Assembly: GCA_963965975.1 (NCBI GenBank)
Contig: OZ014411.1
Location: forward strand, 12,850,501-12,914,500
Source of the DNA: Xestospongia bergquistia
Taxonomy: Eukaryota; Porifera; Demospongiae; Haplosclerida; Petrosiidae
DNA length: 64,000 nucleotides
Direction of reading: 5' to 3'
Each line of letters opens with the position of its first letter. Positions within the stretch are counted from its first letter, which is position 1. The notes beneath the pieces are model-generated. The model was not told where the DNA came from and did not search any database. It saw nothing but the letters and a program-made list of their open reading frames with translations. The position numbers and the translations under genes were made by a program. Shown piece after piece: positions 47,194 to 60,229 of the stretch.

Positions 47194-47292
47194 TTTGGAT
47201 GGGCAGCTCTTCATTATGCAAGTTATGAAGGACATACTAGCATTGTTGAAATATTAGTCAACCATAATGTTGACATAAATATTGTTACTAAG
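47194..47292 (+). CDS. Ankyrin exon A1, right gene
   Basis: 33 codons: FGWAALHYASYEGHTSIVEI, then LVNHNVDINIVTK. It differs from later A exons by F1 and by S for N. Acceptor TTACAATAG, donor GTAATTC. Confidence 0.9.
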
Positions 47293-47699
47293 GTAATTCA
47301 GATCACAAGAACGAGTGTGTTTCACTTTAGTGTTTTAAGCTGTGTGAATAAATAAATATTAACTATTAAAAAAACATAGTGTAGACATTATAATATAAAA
47401 AAGACAGACAATTTAAAAGCTCAAAGTAGTAATGCCAGTATGAATATTTGTATATATAGTAGCCACATAGACTCAGTAGCTGCATTTGTGTTGTTTAGCT
47501 TAAGAAAAAGTTATAGCTATTGGAAATAAATCTCTCATTAGTGTTTCATTATGTTTACCATAAAAAAATTAATGCATCTCTATACACATTAATGTCAATT
47601 ATATGTAGCATAAGAAAGATAGATACTGTAAATATTATAGTAACATGTTTTCTCCTTTCTATAATTATGATGCTGTTACAACTTATGATCTGAATGTGT

Positions 47700-50445
47700 C
47701 CTTTAAAATATAATAGTTGGTAAGTATGATGAAATATAGTATAAATTCGAAGTATATTTATATCCAATATGTTCCTTTTTATTTACTCTATTGCTTTTCT
47801 TTTAATATATATGATGCTGTTGTTTCTTGTGATCTGCATGTGTCCTTTACAATATAATAGTCGGTAAGTATGATGAAATATAGTATAAATTCTAAGTGTA
47901 TTTAAATCTAATGTGTTCCTTTTTATTTACTCTATTCCTTTTCTTTTAATATATATAATGCTGTTGTCACTTGTGATCTGCATGTGACCTTTACAATATA
48001 TAGTCGGTAAGTGTGATGAAATATAGTATAAATTCTAAGTATATTTATATCCAATGTGTTCCTTTTTATTTACTCTATTGCTTTTCTTTTAATATATATG
48101 ACACTGTTGTTTCTTGTGATCTGCATGTGTCCTTTACAATATAATAGTCGGTAAGTATGATGAAATATAGTATAAATTCTAAGTGTATTTAAATCCAATG
48201 TATTCTTTTTTTGCTCTATTGCTTTTCTTTTAACATATATGATACTGTTATTACTTGTGATATGAACGTGTCCTTTACAATATAATAGTTTGTAAGTATG
48301 ATGAAATAAAGTATAAATTCTAAGTATATTTAAATCCAATATGTTCCTTTTATTTACTCTATTGCTTTTCTTTTCATATTTATGATGCTGTTATTACTTG
48401 TGATCTGAACATGTCCTTTACAATATAATAGGATGTAAGTGTGATGAAATATAGTATAAATTCTAAGTGTATTTAAATCCAATGAGTTCCTTTTTATTTA
48501 CTCTATTGCTTTTCTTTTCATATTTATGATGCTGTTATTGCTTGTGATCTGAACGTGTCCTTTACAATATAATAGGAGGTAAGTGTGATGAAATATAGTA
48601 AAAATTCTAAGTGTATTTAAATACAATGTGTTCCTTTTATTTCTCTATTGCTTTTCTTTTCATAATTATGGTGCTTTTATTATTTGTGATCTGAACATGT
48701 CCTTTACAATATAATAGAAGGTAAGTGTGAAGAAATATAGTATAAATTCGAAGTATATTTAAATCAAATGTGTTCCTTTTATTTACTCTATTGCTTTTCT
48801 TTTCATATATATGATACTGTTATTAATTGTGATCTGAACATCTCCTTTACAATATAATAGTTTGTAAGTATGATGAAATATAGTATAAAGTCTAAGTGTA
48901 TTTAAATCCAATGGGTACCTTTTATTTACTCTATTGCTTTTCTTTTCATATTTATGATGCTGTTATTGCTTGTGATCTGAACGTGTCCTTTACAATATAA
49001 TAGGAGGTAAGTGTGATGAAATATAGTAAAAATTCTAAGTGTATTTAAATACAATGTGTTCCTTTTATTTCTCTATTGCTTTTCTTTTCATAATTATGGT
49101 GCTTTTATTATTTGTGATCTGAACATGTCCTTTACAATATAATAGAAGGTAAGTGTGAAGAAATATAGTATAAATTCGAAGTATATTTAAATCAAATGTG
49201 TTCCTTTTATTTACTCTATTGCTTTTCTTTTCATATATATGATACTGTTATTAATTGTGATCTGAACATCTCCTTTACAATATAATAGTTTGTAAGTATG
49301 ATGAAATATAGTATAAAGTCTAAGTGTATTTAAATCCAATGGGTACCTTTTATTTACTCTATTGCTTTTCTTTTCATATTTATGATGCTGTTATTGCTTG
49401 TGATCTGAACGTGTCCTTTACAATATAATAGGAGGTAAGTGTGATGAAATATAGTATAAATTCTAAGTGTATTTAAATACAATGTGTTCCTTTTATTTCT
49501 CTATTGCTTTTCTTTTCATAATTATGGTGCTTTTATTATTTGTGATCTGAACATGTCCTTTACAATATAATAGAAGGTAAGTGTGAAGAAATATAGTATA
49601 AATTCGAAGTATATTTAAATCAAATGTGTTCCTTTTATTTACTCTATGGCTTTTCTTTTAATGTTTATGATGCCGTTATTTCTTGTATCTGAACGTGTCC
49701 TTTACAATATAATAGTCAGTAAGTATGATGAAATATAGCATAAATTCTAAGTGTATTTAAATCCAACGTGTTCCTTTTTATTGACTCTATTGCTTTTCTT
49801 TTCATATATATGATACTGTTATTACTTGTGATCTGAACGTGTCCTTTACACTATAATAGTTTGTAAGTATGATGAAATATAGTATAAATTTTAAGTGTAT
49901 TTAAATCCAATGTGTTCCTTTTTATTTACTCTATTGCTTTTCTTTTCATATTTATGATGTTGTTATTACTTGTGATCTGAACGTGTCCTTTACAATATAA
50001 TAGAAGGTAAGTGTGATGAATGTAGTATAAATTTTAAGTGTATTTAAATCCAATGTGTTCCTTTTTATTTACTCTATTGCTTTTCTTTTTATATATATAA
50101 TACTGTTGTTACTTGTGATCTGAATGTGTCCTTTAAAATATTTTATAGAAGGTAAGTGTGATGAATATAGTATAAATTCTAAGTATATTTAAATCCATTG
50201 TATTCCTTTACTTTTTTTATCTTTTAATGTATTATGATGCCATGATTATTTGTGATCTGAATGTGTTTTTTGCAATACAATAGATGGTAAGTTTGATGAA
50301 ATATAGTATAAATTCTAAGTGTATTTCAATACAATGTTTTCATTTTATTTACTCTATTGTTTTTTTTTCTGGTGTTATGATGCTGTGATAACTTGCGATC
50401 TGAATATGTCCTTTACAATATAATAGTTGGTAAGTGTGATCTAAC
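47700..50445 (+). repeat. Intronic satellite array 1, 20 junctions
   Basis: Donor-like GTAAG(T) motifs lie at 47,720, 47,864, 48,007, 48,151, 48,292, 48,435, 48,579, 48,721, 48,864, 49,007, 49,149, 49,292, 49,435, 49,577, 49,719, 49,863, 50,007, 50,152, 50,287 and 50,430, a spacing of 135-145 bp. Each is preceded by an AATAG-type acceptor and exactly three bases. A CTGAAC-type motif lies about 25 bases before the AG. The last units diverge (CTGGTGTTATGATGC). The array lies in the intron between exons A1 and B1. Confidence 0.95.
48436..49640 (+). repeat. 428-bp higher-order repeat in array 1
   Basis: The triplet of units with GAG, AAG and TTT spacers recurs at 48,579, 49,007 and 49,435, exactly 428 bp apart. 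Private variants are shared, such as GTGTGAAGAAATATAG and AATGGGTACC. Confidence 0.9.
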
Positions 50446-50904
50446 ATTTCTACACATGTTTTGTCATTATGGTAAATAAAGTATTTGTTGTATTTGGTCT
50501 GTTTTAATTATGAATAAATATTAAATTTTGTTGGAAGCTTTGCCTTATAAATATGTGAGTTTGATGTCTTTGTAAGGTATTCTAACTCATTTTCTACACT
50601 ACTAAGAATATTTATTAGTAACTTTTGTTATTATTGCACATTACTGTTAATTGTTAAAATTCTATTTATAATAGTTTGTCTATAAAAGTGTCTATTATGA
50701 CGTAATGATTATGTTTGTATTGCAGAGTGTTATTTGTATTAGTAACATTATTTCTAAGAATTGTTGAGAGTTGCTTTTTATCTCAGTTTGCAAGGTTACT
50801 AGCATAGTGATGTAATACATTATAACATTGATAACATATATAATATACAACTATTTTAATATGTTGTCTTGGTTGACATTAATGGTTTATTATAATATAT
50901 TTAG

Positions 50905-51003
50905 GTGGGATCTACTCCAGTCATGTTAGCGGCAAAGAAGGGGCACAAGGATATTGTTTTGATTTTAACACAGAAAGGAGCCAATCTAGAAGTTGTTAAC
51001 AAA
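50905..51003 (+). CDS. Ankyrin exon B1, right gene
   Basis: 33 codons: VGSTPVMLAAKKGHKDIVLI, then LTQKGANLEVVNK. Acceptor TATATTTAG, donor GTAAGTA. The same protein sequence is encoded at 57,514, 59,327 and 63,477. Confidence 0.9.
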
Positions 51004-51411
51004 GTAAGTATTTACTTACATACAAGAAGTAGCTAAAAATAAAATGTAAGTTCATTTTTCTTAAAGAGAGTTGTTAATTATGATAGTATTGTAATTGTTG
51101 TGATACTGTTACAATTGACTTATTGTCTTTAATGATATGTTAAATAAGATGAATATTGGAAGGAGAGCAGCATACAAAGCCCTGATCATACTATAAGAAA
51201 AAAGTAATTATTTTACAATTTGTGCAGTGAACAATTTTCCTACTTATTAGACACAAATCAATAGACAAAGTTGACATGTTATATTTATCATGACATTTAA
51301 GGAGGATAGCTTAAGATTAGCTACTTTTATGAAGTCTGTGTTATTGTACTATTAGTGTAACATGTTAATGGTCTAATTTGAGAGTTAATATTTTGTTTGT
51401 TATTACAATAG

Positions 51412-51510
51412 ATTGGATGGGCAGCTCTTCATTATGCAAGTTATGAAGGACATATAAATATTGTTAAAATGTTAGTCAACCATAATGTTGACATAAATAT
51501 TGTTACTAAG
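51412..51510 (+). CDS. Ankyrin exon A2, right gene
   Basis: 33 codons starting IGWAALHYASYEGHINIVKM. It differs from A3-A5 at I for T, K for E and M for I, which makes it the most diverged A exon. A 408-bp B-to-A intron precedes it. Confidence 0.9.
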
Positions 51511-51889
51511 GTAATTCAGATCACAAGAACTAGTATGTTTCTCTGTAGTGTTTTAAGCTGTGTGAATGAATAGATATTAACTATTAAAAATCATAGTGTA
51601 GACATTATGATATAAAAAAGACAGACAAATTAAAAAGCTCAAAATAGTATGAATATTTGTATATAGTAGCCACATAGCCTCAGTACCTCCATTTGTGTTG
51701 TTTAGCTTAAGAGAAATTTATAGCTATTGGAAATACATCTCTCCTTAGTTTTTCATCATGTTTTACAATTAAAAAATTAATGCATCTCTTTACACATTAA
51801 CATCAATTATATGTAGGATAAGAAAAAGAGGCACTGTAAATATTAAAGTAACAATACTTGAAAACATGTTTTCTTATTTCTATAATTAT

Positions 51890-54800
51890 GATGCTGTTTT
51901 AACTTATGATTTCAATGTGTCGTTTACAATGTAATAGGAGGTAAGTGTGATGAAATATAGTATAAATTCTAAGTGTATTTAAATCCAATGTATTCCTTTT
52001 ATTTACTCTATTGCTTTTTTTTCATATTTATGATGTTGTTATTACTTGTGATCTGAACGTGTCCTTTACAATATAATAGGAGGTAAATGTCATGAATATA
52101 GTATAAATTCTAAGTGTATTTAAATCCAATGTGTTCCTTTTTATTTACTCTATTGCTTTTCTTTTCATATATATGATACTGTTATTACTTGTGATCTGAA
52201 CGTGTCCTTAATAGTTTGTAAGTATGCTAAAATATAGTATAAATTCTAAGTATATATTTAAATCCAATGTGTTCCTTTATATTTACTCTATTACTTTTCT
52301 TTTCATATTTATGATGCTGTTATTACTTGTGATCTGAACGTGTCCTTTATAATATAATAGTTGGTAAGTATGATGAAATATAATAAAAATTCTAATTCGA
52401 ATTTAAATCCAATTTGTTTTAATCTATTGATTTTCTTTTCATATATATGATACTGTTATTACTTGTGATCTGAACGTGTCCTTTACAATATAATAGTTTG
52501 TAAGTATGATGAAATATAGTATAAATTCTAAGTGTATTTAAATCCAATATGTCCCTTTTTATTTACTTTATTGCTTTTCTTTTCAAATATATGATACTGT
52601 TATTACTTGTGATCTGAACGTGTCCTTTACAATATAATAGTTTGTAAGTATGATGAAATATAGTATAAATTCTAAGTGTATTTAAATCCAATTTGTTTTA
52701 CTCTATTCCTTTTCTATTCATATTTATGATGCTATTATTATTTGTGATCTGAACGTGTCCTTTACAATATAATAGTCAGTAAGTGTGATGAAATATAGTA
52801 TAAATTCTAAGTGTATTTAAATCCAATGTATTCCTTTTTATTTACTCTATTGCTTTTTTTTCATATTTATGATACTGTTATTACTTGTGATCTGAATGTT
52901 TCATTTACAATATAATAGTCTGTAAGTATGATGAAATATAGTATAAATTCTAAGTGTATTTAAATCCAATGTTTTACTTTTTATTTACTCTATTGCTTTT
53001 CTTTTTATATATATGATACTGTTATTACTTGTGATCTGAACGTATCCTTTACAATATAATAGTTTGTAAGTGCGATGAAATATAGTATAAATTCTAAGTG
53101 TATTTAAATCCAATGAGTTCCTTTTTATTTACTCTATTGCTTTTCTTTCCATATTTATGATGCTGTTATTACTTGTGATCTGAACGTGTTCTTTACGATA
53201 TAATAGTCGGTAAGTGTAATGAAATGTAGTATAAATTTTAAGTGTATTTAAATCCAATGTATTCCTTTTTATGTACACTATTGCTTTTTGTTTCATATTT
53301 ATGATTGCTGTTATTACTTGGCATCCGAATGTCTCCTTTACAATATAATAGTTGGTTAGTGTGATGAAATAAAAATAGTATAAAATATAAGTCTATTTAA
53401 ATCCAATGTGTTCCTTTTTATTTAATCTATTGCTTTTCTTTTCATATTTATGATGCTGTTATTACTTGTGATCTGAACATGTCCTTTACAATATAATAGT
53501 TTGTAAGTGTAATGAAATATAGTATAAATTTTAAGTGTACTTAAATCCATTGTGTTCCTTTTTATTTACTCTATTGCTTTCTTTACATATATATAATACT
53601 GTTATTACTTGTGATCTGAACGTGTCCTTTACAATATAATAGTTTGTAAGTATGATGAAATATAGTATAAATTCTAAGTGTATTTAAATCCAATGAGTTC
53701 CTTTTTATTTACTCTATTGCTTTTCTTTCCATATTTATGATGCTGTTATTACTTGTGATCTGAACGTGTTCTTTATAATATAATAGTCAGTAAGTATGAT
53801 CAAATATAGTATGAATTCTAAGTGTATTTAAATCCAATTTGTTTTCCTCTATTGGTTTTCTATTCATATTTATGATGCTATTATTATTTGTGATCTGAAC
53901 GTGTCCTTTACAACATAATAGATTGTAAGTGTGATGAAATATAGTTTAAATTCTAAGTGTTTATAAATCCAATGTGTTCCTTTTTATTTACTCAATTGCT
54001 TTTCTTTTTATATATATGATACTGTTATTACTTGTGATCTGAACGTGTCCTTTACAATATAATAGTCGGTAAGTGCGATGAAATAAAAATAGCATAAATT
54101 CTAATTGTATTTAAAACCAATGTGTTCCTTTTTATTTTCTCTATTGCTTTTTTATATGTTTATGATGCTGTTATTATTTGTGATCTGAACGTTTCCTTTA
54201 CAATATAATAGGAGGTAAGTGTGATGAAATATAGTATAAATTCTAAGTGTATTTAAATCCAATGTGTTCGTTTTTATTTACTCAATTGCTTTTCTTTTCA
54301 TGTATATAATACTGTTATTACTTGTGATCTGAACGTGTCCTTTACAATATAATAGTTTGTAAGTATGATGAAATATAGTATATATTCTAAATAATTTAAA
54401 TCCAATGTGTTCCTTTTTATTTACTCTATTACATTCCTTTTAATATATATGATACTGTTATTACTTGTGATCTGAACATATCCTTTACAATATATTAGGA
54501 GGTAAATGTGATGAAATATAGTATAAATTCTAAGTGTATTTTAAATCCAATGTGTTCCTTTTTTATTTACTCTATTGCTTTTCTTTTAATATATATGATG
54601 ATGTTATTACTTGTGTTTTGAATGTGTCCTTTACAATATAATAGTTTGTAAGTGTGATGAACTATAGTATAAATTCTAAGTGTATTTAAATCCAATGTGT
54701 TCCTTTTTATTTACTCTATTGCTTTTCTTTTCATATATATGATACTGTTATTACTTGTGATCTGAACGTGTCCTTTACAATATAATAGTTTGTAAGTATG

Positions 54801-55250
54801 ATGAAATATAGTATAAATTCTAAGTGTATTTAAATCCAATGTGTTCCTTTTTATTTACTTTATTGCTTTTCTTTTTATATGTATGATACTGTTATTACTT
54901 GTGATCTGAATGTGTCCTTTACAATATGATAGTCGGTAAGTGTGATGAAATATAGTAAAAATTCTAAGTGTATTTAAATCCAATGTGTTTCTTTTTTTAT
55001 TTACTCTATTGCTTTTCTTTTCATATTTATGATACTGTTATTACTTGTGATCTGAACGTGTCCTTTACAATATAATAGTCGGTAAGTGTGATGAAATGAA
55101 TATAGTATAAAATCTAAGTGTATTTCATTCCAATGTTTTCATTTTATTTACTCTATTGTTTTTCTTTCTTTCTTGTGTTATGATGCTGTAATAACTTGCG
55201 ATCTGAATATGTCCTTTACAATAATTTAAAATAGTTGGTAAGGCGTGATC
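51890..55250 (+). repeat. Intronic satellite array 2, about 24 junctions
   Basis: Junctions run from 51,942 to 55,239 with spacers TTT, TCG, GAG, TCA, TCT, TTG and ATT. The longest array in the window. Some units have deletions (near 52,210) or a changed donor (GTTAGT near 53,355). Confidence 0.95.
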
Positions 55251-55714
55251 TTACATTTCTACACATGTTTTGTCATTATGGTAAAGAAAGTATTTTTTTG
55301 TATTTGGTCTGTTTGAATTATGAATAAATATTAAATTTTGTTGGAAGCTTTGTCTTATAAATATGTGAGTTTGATGTCTTTGTAAGGGATTATAGCTCAT
55401 TCTCTACACTACTAAGAATATTTATTAGTAACTTTTGTTATTACTACACATTACTGTTAATTGTTAAAATTCTATTTATAATAGTTTGTCTATAAAAGTG
55501 TCTATTATGACATAATGATTATGTTTGTATTGCAGAGTGTTATTTGTATTAGTAACACTATTTCTAAGAATTGTTGAGAGTTGCTTTTCATCTTAGTTTG
55601 CAAAGTTACTAGCATAGTGATGTAATACATTATAACATTGACAACATATATAATATACAACTGTTTTGATATGTTGTCTTGGTTGACATTAATGGTTTAT
55701 TATAATATATTTAG

Positions 55715-55813
55715 GTTGAGTTTACTCCAGTTATGTTAGCGGCAAAGAAGGGGCACAAGGATATTGTTTTGATTTTAACACAGAAAGGAGCCAATCTAGA
55801 AGTTGTTAACAAA
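55715..55813 (+). CDS. Ankyrin exon B2, right gene
   Basis: Reads VEFTPVMLAAKKGHKDIVLI then the common end. VEF replaces VGS in the first turn, so the usual glycine of the repeat is lost. The frame and splice sites are intact. Confidence 0.88.
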
Positions 55814-56221
55814 GTAAGTATATATTTACATACAAGAAGTAGCTAAAAATAAAATGTAAGTTCATTTTTCTTAAAGAGAGTTGTTAATTATGATAGTATT
55901 GTAATTGTTGTGATACTGTTACAATTGACTTATTGTCTTTAATGATATGTTAAATAAGATGAATATTGGAAGGAGAGCAGCATACAAAGCCCTGATCATA
56001 CTATAAGAAAAAAGTAATTATTTTACAATTTGTGCAGTGAACAATTTTCCTACTTATTAGACACAAATCAATAGACAAAGTTGACATGTTATATTTATCA
56101 TGACATTTAAGGAGGATAGCTAAAGACTAGCTACTTTTATGAAGTCTGTGTTATTGTACTATTAGTGTAACATGTTAATGGTCTAATTTGAGAGTTAATA
56201 TTTTGTTTGTTATTACAATAG

Positions 56222-56320
56222 ATTGGATGGGCAGCTCTTCATTATGCAAGTTATGAAGGACATACAAACATTGTTGAAATATTAGTCAACCATAATGTTG
56301 ACATAAATATTGTTACTAAG
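56222..56320 (+). CDS. Ankyrin exon A3, right gene
   Basis: IGWAALHYASYEGHTNIVEI, then LVNHNVDINIVTK; identical in protein to A4 and A5. Confidence 0.9.
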
Positions 56321-56689
56321 GTAATTCAGATCACAAGAACAAGTGTGTTTCACTTTAGTGTTTTAAGCTGTGTGAATGAATAGATATTAACTATTAAAAA
56401 GCATAGTGTAGACATTATGATATAAAAATAACAGACAAATGAAAAAGCTCAAAATAGTATGAATATTTGTATATAGTAGCCACATAGACTCAGTAGCTGC
56501 ATTTGCGTTGTTTAGCTTAAGAGAAATTTATAGCAATAGGAAATACATTTGTCCTTAGTTTTTCATCATGTTTTACAATTAAAAAATTAATGCATCTCTA
56601 TACACATTAACATCAATTATATGTAGGATAATAAAAAGAGGCACTGTAAATATTAAAGTAACAATACTTGAAAACATGTTTTCTTCTTT

Positions 56690-57050
56690 CTATAATGATG
56701 ATGCTGTTACTACTTGTGATCTAAACGTGTCCTTTACAATATAATAGTCGGTAAGTGTGATGAAATATAATATAAATTCTAAATATATTAAAATCCATTG
56801 TGTTCCTTTTTATTTACTCTATTGCTTTTCTTTTCATGTTTATGATACTGTTATTACTTGTGATCTGAATGTGTCCTTTACAATATAATAGTCGGTAAGT
56901 GTGATGAAAGTATAAAATCTAAGTGTATTTCAATACAATGTTTTCATTTTATTTACTCTATTTTTTTGTCTTTATTAATGATGTTATGATGCTGTGATAA
57001 CTTACGATCTAAATATGTCCTTTACAATATAATAGTTGGTAAGTGTGATC
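56690..57050 (+). repeat. Intronic satellite array 3, 3 junctions
   Basis: Junctions near 56,750, 56,896 and 57,038 with TCG, TCG and TTG spacers. The minimal form of the array, in a 1.19-kb A-to-B intron. Confidence 0.9.
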
Positions 57051-57513
57051 TAACATTTCTACACATGTTTTGTCATTATGGTTAAGAAAGTATTTGTTGT
57101 ATTTTATCTGTTTGAATTATGAATAAATATTAAATTTTGTTGGAAGCTTTGCCTTATAAATATGTGAGTTTGATGTCTTTGTAAGGTATTCTAACTCATT
57201 TTCTACACTACTAAGAATATTTATTAGTAACTTTTGTTATTATTGCACATTACTGTTAATTGTTAAAATTCTATTTATAATAGTTTGTCTATAAAAGTGT
57301 CTATTATGACGTAATGATTATGTTTGTATTGCAGAGTGTTATTTGTATTAGTAACATTATTTCTAAGAATTGTTGAGAGTTGCTTTTTATCTTAGTTTGC
57401 AAAGTTACTAGCATATTGATGTAATACATTATAACATTGATAACATATATAATATACAACTATTTTAATATGTTGTCTTGGTTGACATTAATGGTTTATT
57501 ATAATATATTTAG

Positions 57514-57612
57514 GTGGGATCTACTCCAGTCATGTTAGCGGCAAAGAAGGGGCACAAGGATATTGTTTTGATTTTAACACAGAAAGGAGCCAATCTAGAA
57601 GTTGTTAACAAA
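57514..57612 (+). CDS. Ankyrin exon B3, right gene
   Basis: Same protein as B1. The 407-bp intron that follows is almost identical to those after B1 and B2, showing recent duplication of B-intron-A blocks. Confidence 0.9.
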
Positions 57613-58020
57613 GTAAGTATTTACTTACATACAAGAAGTAGCTAAAAATAAAATGTAAGTTCATTTTTCTTAAAGAGAGTTGTTAATTATGATAGTATTG
57701 TAATTGTTGTGATACTGTTACAATTGACTTATTGTCTTTAATGATATGTTAAATAAGATGAATATTGGAAGGAGAGCAGCATACAAAGCCCTGATCATAC
57801 TATAAGAAAAAAGTAATTATTTTACAATTTGTGCAGTGAACAATTATCCTTCTTATTAGACACAAATCAATAGACAAAGTTGACATGTTACATTTATCAT
57901 GACAATTAAAGAGAATAGCTAAAGATTAGCTACTTTTATGAAGTCTGTGTTATTATACTATTAGTGTAACATGTTATTGGTCTAATTTGACAGTTAATAT
58001 TTTGTTTGTTATTACAATAG

Positions 58021-58119
58021 ATTGGATGGGCAGCTCTTCATTATGCAAGTTATGAAGGACATACAAACATTGTTGAAATATTAGTCAACCATAATGTTGA
58101 CATAAATATTGTTACTAAG
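58021..58119 (+). CDS. Ankyrin exon A4, right gene
   Basis: Same protein as A3. Acceptor TTACAATAG, donor GTAATTC. Confidence 0.9.
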
Positions 58120-58489
58120 GTAATTCAGATCACAAGAATGAGTGTGTTTCACTTTAGTGTTTTAAGCTGTGTGAATGAATAGATATTAACTATTAAAAAA
58201 TCATAGTGTAGACATTATGATATAAAAAAGACAGATAAATTAAAAGCTCAAAATAGTATGAATATTTGTAAATAGTAGCCACATAGACTCAGTAGCTCCA
58301 TTTGTGTTGTTTAGCTTCAGAGAACTTTATAGCTATTGGAAATATATCTGTCCTTAGTTTTTCATCATGTTTTACCATTAAAATATTAATGGATCTCTAT
58401 ACACATTAACATCAATTATATGTAAGATAAGAAAAACAGGCACTGTAAATATTAAAGTAACAATACTTGAAAACATGTTTTCTCCTTTC

Positions 58490-58865
58490 TATAATTATGA
58501 TACTGTTACTATTTGTGATCTGAACCTGTCCTTTACAATATGATAGTCGGTAAGTGTGATGAAATATAGTATAAATTCTAAGCGTATTTAAATCCAATGT
58601 GTTCCTTTTTTTATTTACTCTGTTGCTTTTCTTTTCATATTTATGATACTGTTATTACTTGTGATCTCAACGTGTCCTTTACAATATAACAGTCGGTAAG
58701 TGTGATCAAATAATTATAGTATAAAATCTAAGTGTATTTCAATCCAATGTTTTCATTTTATTTAATCTATTGTTTTTCTTTCTTTCTGGTGTTATGATGC
58801 TGCGATAACTTGCAATCTGAATATGTACTTTACAATAATTTATAATAGTTGGTAAGTGTGAGATA
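58490..58865 (+). repeat. Intronic satellite array 4, 3 junctions
   Basis: Junctions near 58,549, 58,695 and 58,852 (TCG, TCG, TTG), the same short form as array 3. Confidence 0.9.
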
Positions 58866-59326
58866 ACATTTCTACACATGTTTTGTCATTATGGTAAAGA
58901 AAGTATTTGTTGTATTTGGTCTGTTTGAATTATGAATAAACATTAAATTTTGTTGGAAGCTTTGCCTTATAAATATGTGAGTTTGATGTCTTTGTAAGGG
59001 ATTCTAGCTCATTCTCTACACTACTAAGAATATTTATTAGTAACTTTTGTTATTACTACACATTACTGTTAATTGTTAAAATTCTATTTATAATAGTTTG
59101 TCTATAAAAGTGTCTATTATGACGTAATGATTATGTTTGTATTGCAGAGTGTTATTTGTATTAGTAACACTATTTCTAAGAATTGTTGAGAGTTGCTTTT
59201 TATCTTAGTTTGCAAAGTTACTAGCATAGTGATGTAATACATTATAACATTGATAACATATATAATATACAACTGTTTTGATATGTTGTCTTGGTTGACA
59301 TTAATGGTTTATTATAATATATTTAG

Positions 59327-59425
59327 GTGGGATCTACTCCAGTCATGTTAGCGGCAAAGAAGGGGCACAAGGATATTGTTTTGATTTTAACGCAGAAAGG
59401 AGCCAATCTAGAAGTTGTTAACAAA
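59327..59425 (+). CDS. Ankyrin exon B4, right gene
   Basis: Same protein as B1, with one silent change (ACG for ACA). The following intron is 388 bp, about 20 bp shorter than its paralogues. Confidence 0.9.
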
Positions 59426-59813
59426 GTAAGTATTTATTTACATACAAGAAGTAGCTAAAAATAAAATGTAAGTTCATTTTTCTTAAAGAGAGTTGTTAAT
59501 TATGATAGTATTGTAATTGTTGTGATACTGTTACAATTGACTTATTGTCTTTAATGATATGTTAAATAAGATGAATATTTGAAGATAACTCGATATAAGA
59601 AAAAAATAATTATTTTACAATTTGTGCAGTGATCAATTTTCCTACTTATTAGAAACAAATCAATAGACAAAGTTGACATGTTATATTTATCATGACAATT
59701 AAAGAGGATAGCTAAAGATTAGCTACTTTTATGAAGTCTGTGTTATTGTACTATTATTGTAACATGTTAATGGTCTAATTTGAGAGTTAATATTTTGTTT
59801 GTTATTACAATAG

Positions 59814-59912
59814 ATTGGATGGGCAGCTCTTCATTATGCAAGTTATGAAGGACATACAAACATTGTTGAAATATTAGTCAACCATAATGTTGACATAAAT
59901 ATTGTTACTAAG
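59814..59912 (+). CDS. Ankyrin exon A5, right gene
   Basis: Same protein as A3 and A4; the last A-type exon in the window. Confidence 0.9.
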
Positions 59913-60229
59913 GTAATTCAGATCACAAGAATGAGTGTGTTTCACTGTAGTGTTATAAGCTGTATGAATGAATAGATATTAACTATTAAAAAAACATAGT
60001 GTAGACATTATGATATAAAAAAGACAGACAAATTAAAAAGCTCAAAATAGTATGAATATTTGTATATAGTAGATACATCATAGAGTTTCATCATGTTTTA
60101 CCATTAAAAATTAATGCATCTCTATACACATTAACATAAATTATATGTAGGATAAGAAAAACAGGCACTGTAAATATTAAAGTAACAATACTTGAAAAAA
60201 TTTTTTCTCCTTACTATAATTATGATGCT

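Larger units (their letters stand above)
36530..51300. repeat. Right arm of large inverted duplication
   Basis: Inverted partner of 1-6,965. Relative to the left arm it has lost about 1 kb (joined near 36,942), gained 37,897-41,880 and 43,196-45,675, and expanded the intronic satellite. Confidence 0.9.

Noticed and set aside
48070-48339. Minus-strand frame with repeated DLNTLRIYTIFHHTYRLLYCKGH-type units, also at 47,555, 58,412 and 60,131
   Set aside because: It is the antisense of the intronic satellite (period about 144, a multiple of three) and is broken in most units. The plus strand explains the locus better.
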